The notes beneath the pieces were generated by a model. It was not told the origin of the DNA, did no database searches, and was given only the letters and a program-made list of their open reading frames with translations. Of a stretch of DNA of 64,000 nt, positions 52,155-60,845 are shown piece by piece (the first letter of the stretch is position 1; the number at the start of each line of letters is the position of its first letter). Where the stretch lies: assembly GCA_000230955.3 (NCBI GenBank), contig CP007060.1, positions 1,612,001-1,676,000 on the forward strand, given 5' to 3'. This DNA is from Halobacterium sp. DL1. Its GTDB lineage: Archaea; Halobacteriota; Halobacteria; Halobacteriales; Halobacteriaceae. A program made the position numbers and the translations under genes.

Positions 52155-53423
52155 ATGACCGACCGGGTGTACGACTACGCCGGGCCGCCACGGGTCTGCC
52201 ACGAGGGCCACGTCTACTACGAGACGGACGTGATGCGGGAGCGGTACGACCTCCCGGACGTCGACCAGCGAGAGCAGACGGTGGCGGACGTCGAGGACCG
52301 ACTGGACGTCGTCGTGTCGGGCGGGTCGATGGGCGGCCTGTTCGCGGCGACGGCGCTCCGGCAGGCGGGCCACGACGTGACCGTCTTCGAGGTGACCGAG
52401 CGGGGGAAGATGCAGGAGCGCGGCGCGGGCATCATCGCCCACCCGGAGATGCTCACGTACCTCGAGGAGCAGGGCATCGCCGACTGGGACGAGCTGGCGA
52501 CCCACACCAACCGGACCCACCACCTCGACGGGGCCGGGAAGCCGGTGGACGTCGAGGGGCACGCGACGTACACGACGTCCTGGGACACCGTCTACCGGAA
52601 ACTCCGGGACGACCTGCCCGACGGCACCTACCGGATGGGCAAGGAGACGACGGGCGTCGAGCAGCACGACGACGGCGTCACCGTCTCGTTCGCGGACGGC
52701 GACCAGGTTGAGGCCGACCTCCTCGTCGTCGGGGAGGGCTACCGGTCGTCGACCCGCGAGCAGTTCGCCCCCGACCGCACGCCGGAGTACTCGGGCTACG
52801 TCGCCTACCGCGGGACGCTTCCCGAGTCCGCGGTCCTCCCGGAGTACCCGTCGCTGTTCAGCGACGTATACAACCTCTACCACGCGCCGCGCTCGCAGTT
52901 CCTCACCTACCCCGTGCCGGGCCCGAACGGCGAGATGGAGCGCGGGGAGCGCCGCATCAACTGGGTCTGGTACTACCCCTTCGAGGAGGGCGAGGCTCTC
53001 GACGACCTGCTCTACGACAACCGCGGCGTCCAGCGCTCGCACTCACTGCCGCCGGGGCTGATGCGCGAGGCGGTCCGCGACCAGCAGATAGAGATCGCCG
53101 GGGAGATCCTCCCGCCGCAGATGGAGTGGCTCGTCCGGCAGACCGACGAACCGTTCGTCCAGTGCATCTACGACCTCGCCATCCCGAAGATGGTGTACGA
53201 TGACGTCTGCATCCTCGGGGACGCCGCGTTCTTCATCCGGCCGCACATGGCCGCGGGCACCGCCCACGCCGCGGCGGACGCGCTCGAACTGGCCGAATCA
53301 ATCTACACTACCGACGACCTCGACACTGCGCTCGCGGAGTGGGAGCGCGACCAGGTGGAGATGGGGTACCGACTCGTCGAGGAAGCGAGTCGGCGGGGCG
53401 ACCGCTACACGGGACAGTTCTAG
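52155..53423 (+). CDS. FAD-dependent aromatic monooxygenase, dihydroxypyridine-hydroxylase-like
   Basis: A 422-residue flavoprotein. A Rossmann motif begins VVSGGSMGGLFAATAL (residues 53-68) and the second FAD motif GDAAFFIRPHMAAGTAHAAA starts near residue 355. The Ser-Gly-Gly first motif and RPHMAAG loop are like 2,6-dihydroxypyridine 3-hydroxylase rather than phenol hydroxylases. About 48 residues precede the Rossmann fold, including CHEGHVYYE, unusual for the family. Such enzymes ortho-hydroxylate electron-rich rings with NADH and O2. Proximity to the Mo hydroxylase suggests sequential ring hydroxylation. Confidence 0.8.
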   Translation: MTDRVYDYAGPPRVCHEGHVYYETDVMRERYDLPDVDQREQTVADVEDRLDVVVSGGSMGGLFAATALRQAGHDVTVFEVTERGKMQERGAGIIAHPEMLTYLEEQGIADWDELATHTNRTHHLDGAGKPVDVEGHATYTTSWDTVYRKLRDDLPDGTYRMGKETTGVEQHDDGVTVSFADGDQVEADLLVVGEGYRSSTREQFAPDRTPEYSGYVAYRGTLPESAVLPEYPSLFSDVYNLYHAPRSQFLTYPVPGPNGEMERGERRINWVWYYPFEEGEALDDLLYDNRGVQRSHSLPPGLMREAVRDQQIEIAGEILPPQMEWLVRQTDEPFVQCIYDLAIPKMVYDDVCILGDAAFFIRPHMAAGTAHAAADALELAESIYTTDDLDTALAEWERDQVEMGYRLVEEASRRGDRYTGQF

Positions 53424-53433
53424 GGCCGGGTCG

Positions 53434-53925
53434 CTACTCGTTCTCGCGGCCCACCGGCGAGAGGTTGAGCGTCGCGTTCGCGGCGGCACCCGTCTGCGGG
53501 ATGAGGTCGTCGCGGTTCACCACCTCCTCGACGATGGACTTGTCGACGGCGTCGAAGTCCGGGTAGTCCACCTCGACGAGGTTCCCCTCTGGGTCGTTGA
53601 CGTACATCTGGGCGCCGCCGTCGGGGAGTTCGTAGACGCTCGCGTTCGAACTCTCGCCCCAGTTCGCGAACAGGCCGTCGGACTTGGCCCGCTGGTAGAC
53701 ACCCTCGAAGTCGTCGACGGTGACCCCGAAGTGGTAGTACGGGACCGGCTCCATGTCGCGTTCGAAGAGGTGAATCTGGCCGGACTCGGCCTGCAGCCAC
53801 TGCACCGGCACCTCGAACTTCGGCGCCGGAACTCGCTCCAGGCCGAGCACGTCGCAGTAGAACTCCGCGGAGGCCTCCAGGTCCCTGGCAAGCACACTCA
53901 CGTGGTTGAGACTAGCACGCACCAT
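53434..53925 (-). CDS. VOC-superfamily protein (glyoxalase/dioxygenase fold)
   Basis: A 163-residue protein from the ATG at 53925 opening MVRASLNHVSVLARDLEASA, with FYCDVLGLERV, YHFGVTVDDFEGVYQRAKS and MYVNDPEGNLVEVDYPDF as the paired betaalphabeta modules and metal-ligand positions. A C-terminal tail of about 35 residues follows the fold. It converges on the flavin monooxygenase (10 bases apart) and is divergent from the winged-helix regulator. It could be a lyase, isomerase or ring-opening enzyme; no catalytic class is decided. Confidence 0.78.
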   Translation of the reverse strand: MVRASLNHVSVLARDLEASAEFYCDVLGLERVPAPKFEVPVQWLQAESGQIHLFERDMEPVPYYHFGVTVDDFEGVYQRAKSDGLFANWGESSNASVYELPDGGAQMYVNDPEGNLVEVDYPDFDAVDKSIVEEVVNRDDLIPQTGAAANATLNLSPVGRENE

Positions 53926-54122
53926 GGAGAATAGGACGTAAACTGAGGGGATAAGTGTTAATGTGGCTCCAGCCGGGTCTCGGCGCTCCGACCGAAGTGA
54001 GGGGGTCTCCGAGGTTCTCGGTCTGCGACACGCAGGCGTCGGGCCGTGGAATCGGTCAGTCGCCGAACCGTGTTGTTCTCGTAACCAGTAGGAATTTAGC
54101 GGCTCTCCACGGACTCTCCCCC

Positions 54123-54677
54123 ATGTCATCGTACGGGCCGGACGACGTCGTCTCCCCCCGGAACATCGTCATCCTGAAGTCGCGCGTGGCGAACCCCACC
54201 GCGTCCACGCGGGAGCTGAGCGAGATACTGGAGGCCGACTACGGCATCGAACTCTCGCACAACCGCATCAGCGAGATCCTCCGAGAGATGGCCGAGGACG
54301 GCCTCTACCGGGAGACGGTTATCCCCGACCAGAGCATCTTCAACCACTACCTCTTCCGGCTCTCCTTTCACTACCCCAACTTCGCTGACCAGTGGGAGGA
54401 CTGCTACTGGGCGCTCCGGGACGACCCCCACGTGTTGATGTTCTTCAACGCGGACTCGGAGTACCACTGGCAGTTCATCACCCAGTTCCGCACTAACGAC
54501 CGGATGCAGCGCTGGATTCACGAGTTCTTCAAGGAGTTCGGCGAGTTCATCTCCGGGTTCCACAACACCGTCCTCCACCAGGTCCACAAGTTCCAGACGG
54601 ACGCCGCGGTGTTCGACGAGATGCTCCGGGAGACGCCGGAGGGACGCGCCTACCTCGCCGAGAACGACTCCGAGTAA
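54123..54677 (+). CDS. winged-helix transcriptional regulator
   Basis: A 184-residue regulator from the ATG at 54123. The N-terminal winged helix reads TASTRELSEILEADYGIELS followed by HNRISEILREMAEDGLYRET. The C-terminal domain (about 65-184) is aromatic-rich (LFRLSFHYPNFADQWEDCYW) and differs from Lrp RAM domains. It divides divergent catabolic genes (monooxygenase/VOC and the GlcDF-amidase side), which makes it the likely local regulator. Effector unknown. Confidence 0.78.
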   Translation: MSSYGPDDVVSPRNIVILKSRVANPTASTRELSEILEADYGIELSHNRISEILREMAEDGLYRETVIPDQSIFNHYLFRLSFHYPNFADQWEDCYWALRDDPHVLMFFNADSEYHWQFITQFRTNDRMQRWIHEFFKEFGEFISGFHNTVLHQVHKFQTDAAVFDEMLRETPEGRAYLAENDSE

Positions 54678-54689
54678 GAAGACTCCTCC

Positions 54690-57600
54690 TCAGTCGTCGA
54701 GTGCGGCCGCGAGCATCTCCACGGGCGTCGGGGGGCTCTCGCGGTCCTCCGGGACGATTCCGCTGGCGTCCCGGGCGTCCTCGTCGAGCATGTCCTCGAG
54801 TTGCGTCCGGCAGGACGCGCCGGGCGCGACGGCGAGTTCGCCGGGGCTGTCGTCGAGCTGGTCGACGAGGATGTCGCCGATGGCCGTGCTCATAGCATGG
54901 TGTTCGGCCTCGTAGCCGAACGAGCCGGCCATCCCGCAGCACGTCGAGTCGACGGGGTCGACGGGGTAGCCCGCGCGGCGCAGCACGCCCACCGCGTGGT
55001 GGTCCTTCTTCGAGGCCTTCTGGTGGCAGTGGCCGTGGTAGGACACCCCGACTTCGTGGGCGTCCCACGCAACCTCGCTGTCCAGACCGGACGCGTCGAG
55101 GTACTCGCAGACCCCGTACGTGTTCGCGGCGACGGTCTCGGTGGCGTCGCCCGAGAGGAGGTCGAGGTAGTCGACCTGGAACATCACGGCGTCGGAGGGT
55201 TCGACGAGCACCACGTCCCAACCGTCCCGCACCTGCGGAGCGAGGTCGGCAACGTTCGCCGCGGCGGTGTCCCGCGCCCTGTCGAGGAACCCCTTCGAGT
55301 GGGCGGGGCGACCGCTGTCCGTGCGGTCGGCGAGCGCGACGTGGACGCCAGCGGCCTCGAGGACCCGGACGGCCGCCTTCCCGATCTCGGGGTGGCTGTA
55401 GTTCGTGTACGTGTCCGGGAAGAAGACGACCCGGTGTTCGGCGTCCGCGGCGTCGACGCGAGCGCCGCCGCGCGCGTCGAACCAGTCCTGGAGCGTCTCG
55501 CTCTCGAACGTCGGCAGCGTCCGTTCGCGGGCGATACCGACCGTCTTCTCCATGAGTGCTCGCGCGCCCGGCAGGTCGGGGAGGCGGTTCGCGACGGGCG
55601 CCGTCGCGCTCCCGAACTTCGCGAGCGTGTCCACGTTCGCGAACAGTTTGTCACGGAGGCTGGCGCCCTCGCGCTGGTGGCGCTCGTGGACGACTTCGGC
55701 CTTCAGTTTCGCCATGTCGACCTCGCTCGGGCAGTCACGCGCACAGCCCTTGCAGCCGATACAGAGGTCGAGCACCTCGTCGACGAACTCGTCGTCCGTG
55801 GGGTCGTCGGGCAGGTCGCCGCTCATCGACTGGCGAAGCATGTTCGCGCGACCCCGCGTGGACGTAATCTCCTCCTCGGAGGCCCGGTACGTCGGGCACA
55901 TCACGCCGCCGCCCGTGTCCTGGCTGGTGCGACAGCCGCCACAGCCGTGGCAGAGTTCGACCATCCCCTCGAAGCCGTTCTCGTTGGGCCAGTTGAGTTC
56001 GGGGTCGAGGCCCGCGTCGAACTCGTACTCGGGGTCGAAGCGGAGGTTCTCCGTCATCGAGACGTCGCCACAGACCTGGCCGGGGTTGAGCAGCCAGTCC
56101 GGGTCGAAGGCCGTCTTCAGGTCGCGGAACGCGCCCCAGAGGTCGTCGCCGTACAGTTTCCGGTTCCACTGGGTGCGCGCGCGTCCGTCGCCGTGTTCGC
56201 CGGAGACGCTCCCACCGAACTCGACGACCATGTCGGTGACGCGGTCGGCGATGTCCTCCATCGCCGCGAGGCCTGGTTCGGTCTTCATGTTCACCAGCGG
56301 GCGTACGTGGAGGACGCCGGGGCCGGCGTGGGCGTAGAACGACGCGAACGTGTCGTTGTCGTCGAGGATCTCGTGGAACCGCGTGACGAACTCGGGGAGG
56401 TGTTCGGGCGGGATGGCGCAGTCTTCGATGAACGAGAAGTGCTTGGCGTCGCTCGTCCGGCCGAGCAGGATGGGGAGCCCGGACTTCCGGAGTTTCCAGT
56501 AGGTCGCGCGCTCCTCGTCGTCGTGGGCCTCCAGCGCGTCGAAGGCGAAGCGGTCTTCGTCCCCGCTTCCGTCGCGAACGCGGTCGGCGACGAGGTTGGC
56601 GGTCTTCTCGCGGCCGTCCGCGTCGTCCTCGGCGTAGAACTCCACGAGCAGCGCGGCCCGCGTCTCCTCGGGCAGCAGGTCGACCACGTCGGAGAACTCC
56701 GCCGTCTCGCTGGCGAGGTCGATGAGCGTGTCGTCGATGAGTTCGACCGCGGCGGGGTCGTGTTCGAGGACGTGCTGGACGTCCGTGACTGCGTCCACGA
56801 CGCTCTCGTAGGTCAGCAGCGTCACCGACTTCGTCTCCGGGATGGGTTCCAGGGAGACAGTGGCCTCCGTGACGACGGCGAGGGTCCCCTCGCTGCCCGC
56901 GAGCAGACGCGCGAGGTTGACGGTGCCGTCCCGGGACTCGTCGACGAGTCGGTCGAGGTTGTAGCCGGAGACGTTCCGCTTCAGGTCCGGGAACCGGGCG
57001 TCGACCTCGTCGGCGTGCTGGTCGAGGATGTCGAGGACGCCCGCGTAGATGCGCGGGAGGAGGGCCTCGGCGTCAGCGTCGGCCTCCTCGCGCAGGGTCT
57101 CGATCTCCATCTCGCCGAAGGTCGTGACGGTCCCGTCCGCGAGCACCACCTCGCACTCCTCGACGTAGGCGTCCGTCTTCCCGTACTTCAGGGAGTGCGC
57201 GCCCGTGGAGTTGTTCCCGATTGCGCCGCCGACGGCGCTCCGGTTGCCGGCCGCCGGGTCCGGCGCGAACTTCAGGTCGTGCGGTTCGAGCAACTGGTTG
57301 AGTTCCGCGAGCACGGCGCCGGCCTGCGTGGTCGCCTCGCACTCGTCTGGGCGGACGTCGACGACGTCGTTCATGTACCGCATGAAGTCGAGGACGACCG
57401 CCTCGTTGACCGCCTGGCCGGCGAGACTCGTGCCGCCGCCGCGGGGCAGGACGGGTATCTCCCGCTCCGCGCAGTAGGAGACGACGGACGCGACGTCCGC
57501 TGTCCCCGTCGGGAAGACGACGCCAATGGGCGTCACCTCGTACGCCGACGCGTCCGTCGCGTACATCTGACGGGTGTACGTGTCGAAGCGGACGTCGCCG

Positions 57601-57731
57601 TCCACACGTTCGTCCAGCGCTTCGACCAGCTCCGGTCGCTCGACGTCCTCGCCCACGTAGTCGTAATCCGACCGGTCGTCCGCCGCCGGGAGGTCCGCGT
57701 CCCGGGGCCCACCGTGCTCGTTAGAAGCCAT
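54690..57731 (-). CDS. fused FAD-linked/Fe-S 2-hydroxyacid oxidase (GlcD-GlcF type)
   Basis: A 1013-residue fusion. Residues about 60-240 are an FAD_binding_4 domain (VLPRGGGTSLAGQAVNEAVV), about 260-560 its oxidase C-terminal domain, then about 590-690 a two-cluster ferredoxin part (CHGCGGC and CIGCKGCARDCPSEVD), and about 750-1000 the CCG domains (HCHQKASKKD, DSTCCGMAGSFGYEAEH). D-lactate, glycolate or related 2-hydroxyacid dehydrogenases have this architecture and pass electrons to quinone. The substrate may be a 2-hydroxy acid made by the pathway. It faces away from the regulator gene 12 bases off. Confidence 0.88.
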   Translation of the reverse strand: MASNEHGGPRDADLPAADDRSDYDYVGEDVERPELVEALDERVDGDVRFDTYTRQMYATDASAYEVTPIGVVFPTGTADVASVVSYCAEREIPVLPRGGGTSLAGQAVNEAVVLDFMRYMNDVVDVRPDECEATTQAGAVLAELNQLLEPHDLKFAPDPAAGNRSAVGGAIGNNSTGAHSLKYGKTDAYVEECEVVLADGTVTTFGEMEIETLREEADADAEALLPRIYAGVLDILDQHADEVDARFPDLKRNVSGYNLDRLVDESRDGTVNLARLLAGSEGTLAVVTEATVSLEPIPETKSVTLLTYESVVDAVTDVQHVLEHDPAAVELIDDTLIDLASETAEFSDVVDLLPEETRAALLVEFYAEDDADGREKTANLVADRVRDGSGDEDRFAFDALEAHDDEERATYWKLRKSGLPILLGRTSDAKHFSFIEDCAIPPEHLPEFVTRFHEILDDNDTFASFYAHAGPGVLHVRPLVNMKTEPGLAAMEDIADRVTDMVVEFGGSVSGEHGDGRARTQWNRKLYGDDLWGAFRDLKTAFDPDWLLNPGQVCGDVSMTENLRFDPEYEFDAGLDPELNWPNENGFEGMVELCHGCGGCRTSQDTGGGVMCPTYRASEEEITSTRGRANMLRQSMSGDLPDDPTDDEFVDEVLDLCIGCKGCARDCPSEVDMAKLKAEVVHERHQREGASLRDKLFANVDTLAKFGSATAPVANRLPDLPGARALMEKTVGIARERTLPTFESETLQDWFDARGGARVDAADAEHRVVFFPDTYTNYSHPEIGKAAVRVLEAAGVHVALADRTDSGRPAHSKGFLDRARDTAAANVADLAPQVRDGWDVVLVEPSDAVMFQVDYLDLLSGDATETVAANTYGVCEYLDASGLDSEVAWDAHEVGVSYHGHCHQKASKKDHHAVGVLRRAGYPVDPVDSTCCGMAGSFGYEAEHHAMSTAIGDILVDQLDDSPGELAVAPGASCRTQLEDMLDEDARDASGIVPEDRESPPTPVEMLAAALDD

Positions 57732-57839
57732 CTATTGCCACGGGGTAGGTGGGTCAGCCTCCTTGGCCTTTCGGATGCGGGGAAAGTTCGACGGTAGCTA
57801 GCTCCCGCGTCGCTGACCGACAAAAAGCGCCAGACCGGG

Positions 57840-59402
57840 CTACTCGCGCTGCTCCCAGTCGGTGGCGTCCTCGAACGCCGCGGCGAGCGTGAACAGCGTC
57901 GACTCGTCGCCGTGCGCGCCGACCAGCATCATGCCGACGGGCAAACCGTCGGGTTTCGCACACGGCACCGAGATGGCGGGGTGGCCGGTGAGGTTGAACA
58001 TGCAGGTGTTCGCGATGGTCGCCACCTCGCGTCGGAGCGACTCGACGCGCCCCATCTCGGGGGCTTTCTCGAACGCGCGGACGACGGTGGTGGGCAACAG
58101 GAGCGCGTCGTAGTCCGCGAGGACGTCGTCGTAGTCGCGCTCGGCCGCCATCGCGACGCTCCGCGCCTTGGCGTACGGTTCGACGCCGTGCTCGGACTCC
58201 AGGAACGCGGCCGCGAACAGCGACCGCTTGACAGTCGGCGGCAGGTCGCGGGCCCGGGCGCGCCGGAAGGAGTCCATCGATCGCGCGAGTTGCGGCCACG
58301 ACCACCCGTCGTGGTTCGTGCCGACGCTCCCTTCCCGGAGGAGTCGCGCGCCGCCCTGGGTGGCGATGGCGCCCCACGCGGCCATCGACTGGCGGTGTCG
58401 CGGCACGCTCACGCTGTCCACGGTGACGCCGGCATCCTCGAACACGTCGGTCGCACTTCGCACCGCCTCGTCGACGGCGGCCTCGGAGAACTCCCAGCCG
58501 AACCCCTCGTCCAACACTCCGACCGAGAGCCCGCCCGCGCTCTCCGCGGTCGCTCCGACGTAGTCGTCGGCTCCCACGCCAGTCGGCTGCCGCTCGTCCA
58601 GTCGGACGCCCTGGGCGGTGTCCTCACCGGCGATGACTTCCAGCGTCTTCGCGACGATGTCCACGGACGTCCCCATCGGCCCGACGTGGTCGATGCTCCG
58701 CTCGAGCGGGACGACGCCGGTGTACGGGACGAGGCCGTGGGTCGGTTTGATGCCGACCAGCCCGCACCACGAACTCGGAATCCTGACCGACCCCGCCTGG
58801 TCGGTGCCGAGGGCGACGTCACAGTCGCCGTTTGCGGGCGCCGCGCCTGACCCACTCGACGACCCGCCCGCGAGGTGGTCCGCGGAGTGCGGGTTCGTCA
58901 CCGGCCCGTAGTCGCTCGTGTCGCCGGTCCCCGACCACGCGAAGCTCTCCATGTTTAGCTTCCCGGCGACGTCCGCGCCGGCGTCGCGGAGCCGGTGAAC
59001 CACCGTCGCGTCGATGGTCGGGACGAACCCCTCCATCACCGAAGACCCGAGTGTCAGTTCCACGCCCGCGAGCGCGATGGAGTCCTTCAGGCCGACGGAA
59101 ACACCGGCGAGCGGCCCGTCATCGGCCCCCGAAACGTCCGTGAACCGGAGCCACGCGTTCAGCGGGTCCTCGTCCTCGTCCGGCCGGCGCCCGCCGCTCC
59201 TGCCCGCGAAGTCGTCGGGTTCCAGCCCTGGGTCGAACGGCGAGGCGTGTCGAATCGGGTCCGAGCCGCTGACGGCGTCGCCGACGAGCGCCTCGTAATC
59301 TTCGGCTTCGGCGTCGCTCAACGGGATGCCAAGGTCGGTAGCGTACGACGCTATCTCGTCCCGGGTCGGCGCCCCGAACGCCGACTCGTCGCTCCGCGGC
59401 AC
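57840..59402 (-). CDS. amidase-signature family hydrolase
   Basis: A 520-residue amidase starting at GTG 59402, whose G overlaps the stop of the preceding gene. The Ser-cisSer-Lys triad is evident: Lys106 in VGLKDSIALAGV and the serines in GGSSSGSGAAPANG plus GTDQAGSVRIPSS. Family members hydrolyse aliphatic or aromatic amides, ureas and nitrile-derived amides. GatA is unlikely because no gatB/gatC is near. It follows a substrate-binding protein gene, now truncated, suggesting import and hydrolysis of an amide. Confidence 0.88.
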   Translation of the reverse strand: MPRSDESAFGAPTRDEIASYATDLGIPLSDAEAEDYEALVGDAVSGSDPIRHASPFDPGLEPDDFAGRSGGRRPDEDEDPLNAWLRFTDVSGADDGPLAGVSVGLKDSIALAGVELTLGSSVMEGFVPTIDATVVHRLRDAGADVAGKLNMESFAWSGTGDTSDYGPVTNPHSADHLAGGSSSGSGAAPANGDCDVALGTDQAGSVRIPSSWCGLVGIKPTHGLVPYTGVVPLERSIDHVGPMGTSVDIVAKTLEVIAGEDTAQGVRLDERQPTGVGADDYVGATAESAGGLSVGVLDEGFGWEFSEAAVDEAVRSATDVFEDAGVTVDSVSVPRHRQSMAAWGAIATQGGARLLREGSVGTNHDGWSWPQLARSMDSFRRARARDLPPTVKRSLFAAAFLESEHGVEPYAKARSVAMAAERDYDDVLADYDALLLPTTVVRAFEKAPEMGRVESLRREVATIANTCMFNLTGHPAISVPCAKPDGLPVGMMLVGAHGDESTLFTLAAAFEDATDWEQRE

Positions 59403-60508
59403 TACCGCTCACCCCACGGCTGGAGCGGGTACTGGAGCTCCATCGACGCGGGGTGGTCGGTCTGCGGGGAGACGAGTCGCTGCTGGCCCTCCCACCACTG
59501 GCCCGTCGGTACCGTGATCTCGCCCTCCCGGGGACGGCCCACGTCGTCGAAGCCGAACGACCCGGTGACCGTCTCGAACGTCTCCTCCTGGAGGACCCCC
59601 TGGACGTCGGCCGGGTCAGTGGAATCCGCGCCCAGCAATGCCTGTTCGGCGACCTGCGTGAGGTTGTACGACGCGCCGACCATCACCGGCGGGTACTCGT
59701 CGCCGGTGTCGTACTCGGTCCGGAAGTTCTCGTAGAGCGCCTCGTTGCCGTTCCCCGTCATTCCCGGCACCCAGCCGGGACACATGCAAACGCCGCGGCC
59801 GCGCTCGCCGAGCGCCGACCACCACGCGAACGGGTCGGCGGCGCGCACGAACTGGATGAACTTCGGTGTGTAGCCCGACGAGGCCATCTGCTGGATGGCC
59901 GTGATGCCGCCCGGGGGCGTCGGGTTCGACAGCAGGATGTCGGCCTCGCTGTCCGCCGTCTGCGAGATGAGTGAGGAGAAGTCGTCGGTTCCGATGCTGT
60001 ACGTCTCCCTGAAGACGATGTCGTACCCCGCACTGGAGAGGGTGTTCTCCCACGTGTTCGCCATCTCCGCACCCCACCCGGAGTTGGGCTCCCAAATGGC
60101 GACCCGCGAGGAGTCGTCGGGCACCTGCTCGAGCGCGTTACGCGTCCCGCGGACGACGTCGCGGCTGTGCGGGAACGGGATGAACGTCCAGTCGGCGTTC
60201 GTCTCGACGCGGTTCTTCTCGTAGGACGCCGCGATGGCGAGGAACGGTAGCTCCTGGCTCTCGGCGAACGCCGACCCCGCCGGCACGAGGAGGCTGGAGA
60301 AGCTCCCCCAGAGCATGTCGACGTCGTTGTTGCTCGTGATCTGCTGGAGCTGCTGGCGGACGACCTCCGGGTCGCTCTCGTCGTTCTCGACGACCAGATT
60401 GACCTCCCGGCCGTCGATGCCGCCGCCCTCGTTCATCCGCTGGACGCCGAGTTCGTAGCCCCGCTTGAGGTCCTCGCCGAGCGACGAGAACGAGTTCAAC
60501 ACCGTCAT
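59402..60508 (-). pseudogene. substrate-binding protein gene, N-terminus lost
   Basis: The frame encodes the mature part of a type I binding protein (FSSLGEDLKRGYELGVQRMN, WTFIPFPHSRDV, GVCMCPGWVPGMTGNG, to YPLQPWGER). The first residues MTVLN are not part of a signal: no twin-arginine motif, hydrophobic segment or lipobox exists, although the homologues in this window have them. Homology begins at about SFSSLGED and is cut exactly where the opposite-strand fragment starts. Without export the product should be non-functional. It overlaps the amidase start by one base. Confidence 0.72.
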
Positions 60509-60650
60509 CGGCGACTTCGGCTTCGACGAGCACGGAATGCCCGAGCAGGGGCAGCTCTCCGCCGCGAGCGCGCAGTGGTGGGAGGGCGAGCAGCGACTCG
60601 TCTACCCGCAGACGGAGAACGCCGCCGAACTCAAGTTCCCGCTCGAGTAA
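60492..60650 (+). pseudogene. C-terminal fragment of a paralogous substrate-binding protein
   Basis: About 53 residues (FNTVIGDFGFDEHGMPEQG and ending QWWEGEQRLVYPQTENAAEL then KFPLE) match the C-terminus of the minus-strand binding protein (TVTGSFGFDD, QWWEGQQRLVSPQTD). No start or signal exists; the upstream bases are antisense to the other gene. It is the tail of a lost paralogue in inverted orientation. Confidence 0.75.
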
Positions 60651-60813
60651 CGAGTAGACGCGAACCGTTGGCGTAGCCACCAGGACCTGTTCCGTTCGAT
60701 TCGGTCACCGCGCCACCCCAGCGGAAACGACGACGGACCGCTCCGACAGCCACCGTCGATTTTAATCAGTAGTTAAGCAAACGAGGGTGTTTTGCAAACA
60801 GAGTAACCGACAG

Positions 60814-60820
60814 TTTAAGT
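60814..60820 (+). promoter_or_regulatory. TATA box of second hydroxyacyl-CoA dehydrogenase gene
   Basis: TTTAAGT lies 26-32 bases before the ATG at 60846; spacing implies a leaderless mRNA. Confidence 0.5.
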
Positions 60821-60845
60821 ATCGCGGTTAACTATATTCTACACG

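Noticed and set aside
57840-59402. GatA subunit of the tRNA amidotransferase
   Set aside because: No gatB or gatC nearby and the partner is a binding-protein gene; sequence fits a general amidase.
60465-60650. Independent 61-residue plus-strand gene
   Set aside because: Its 5' part is antisense to the neighbouring binding-protein gene and the rest is the tail of a paralogue; no signal or promoter.
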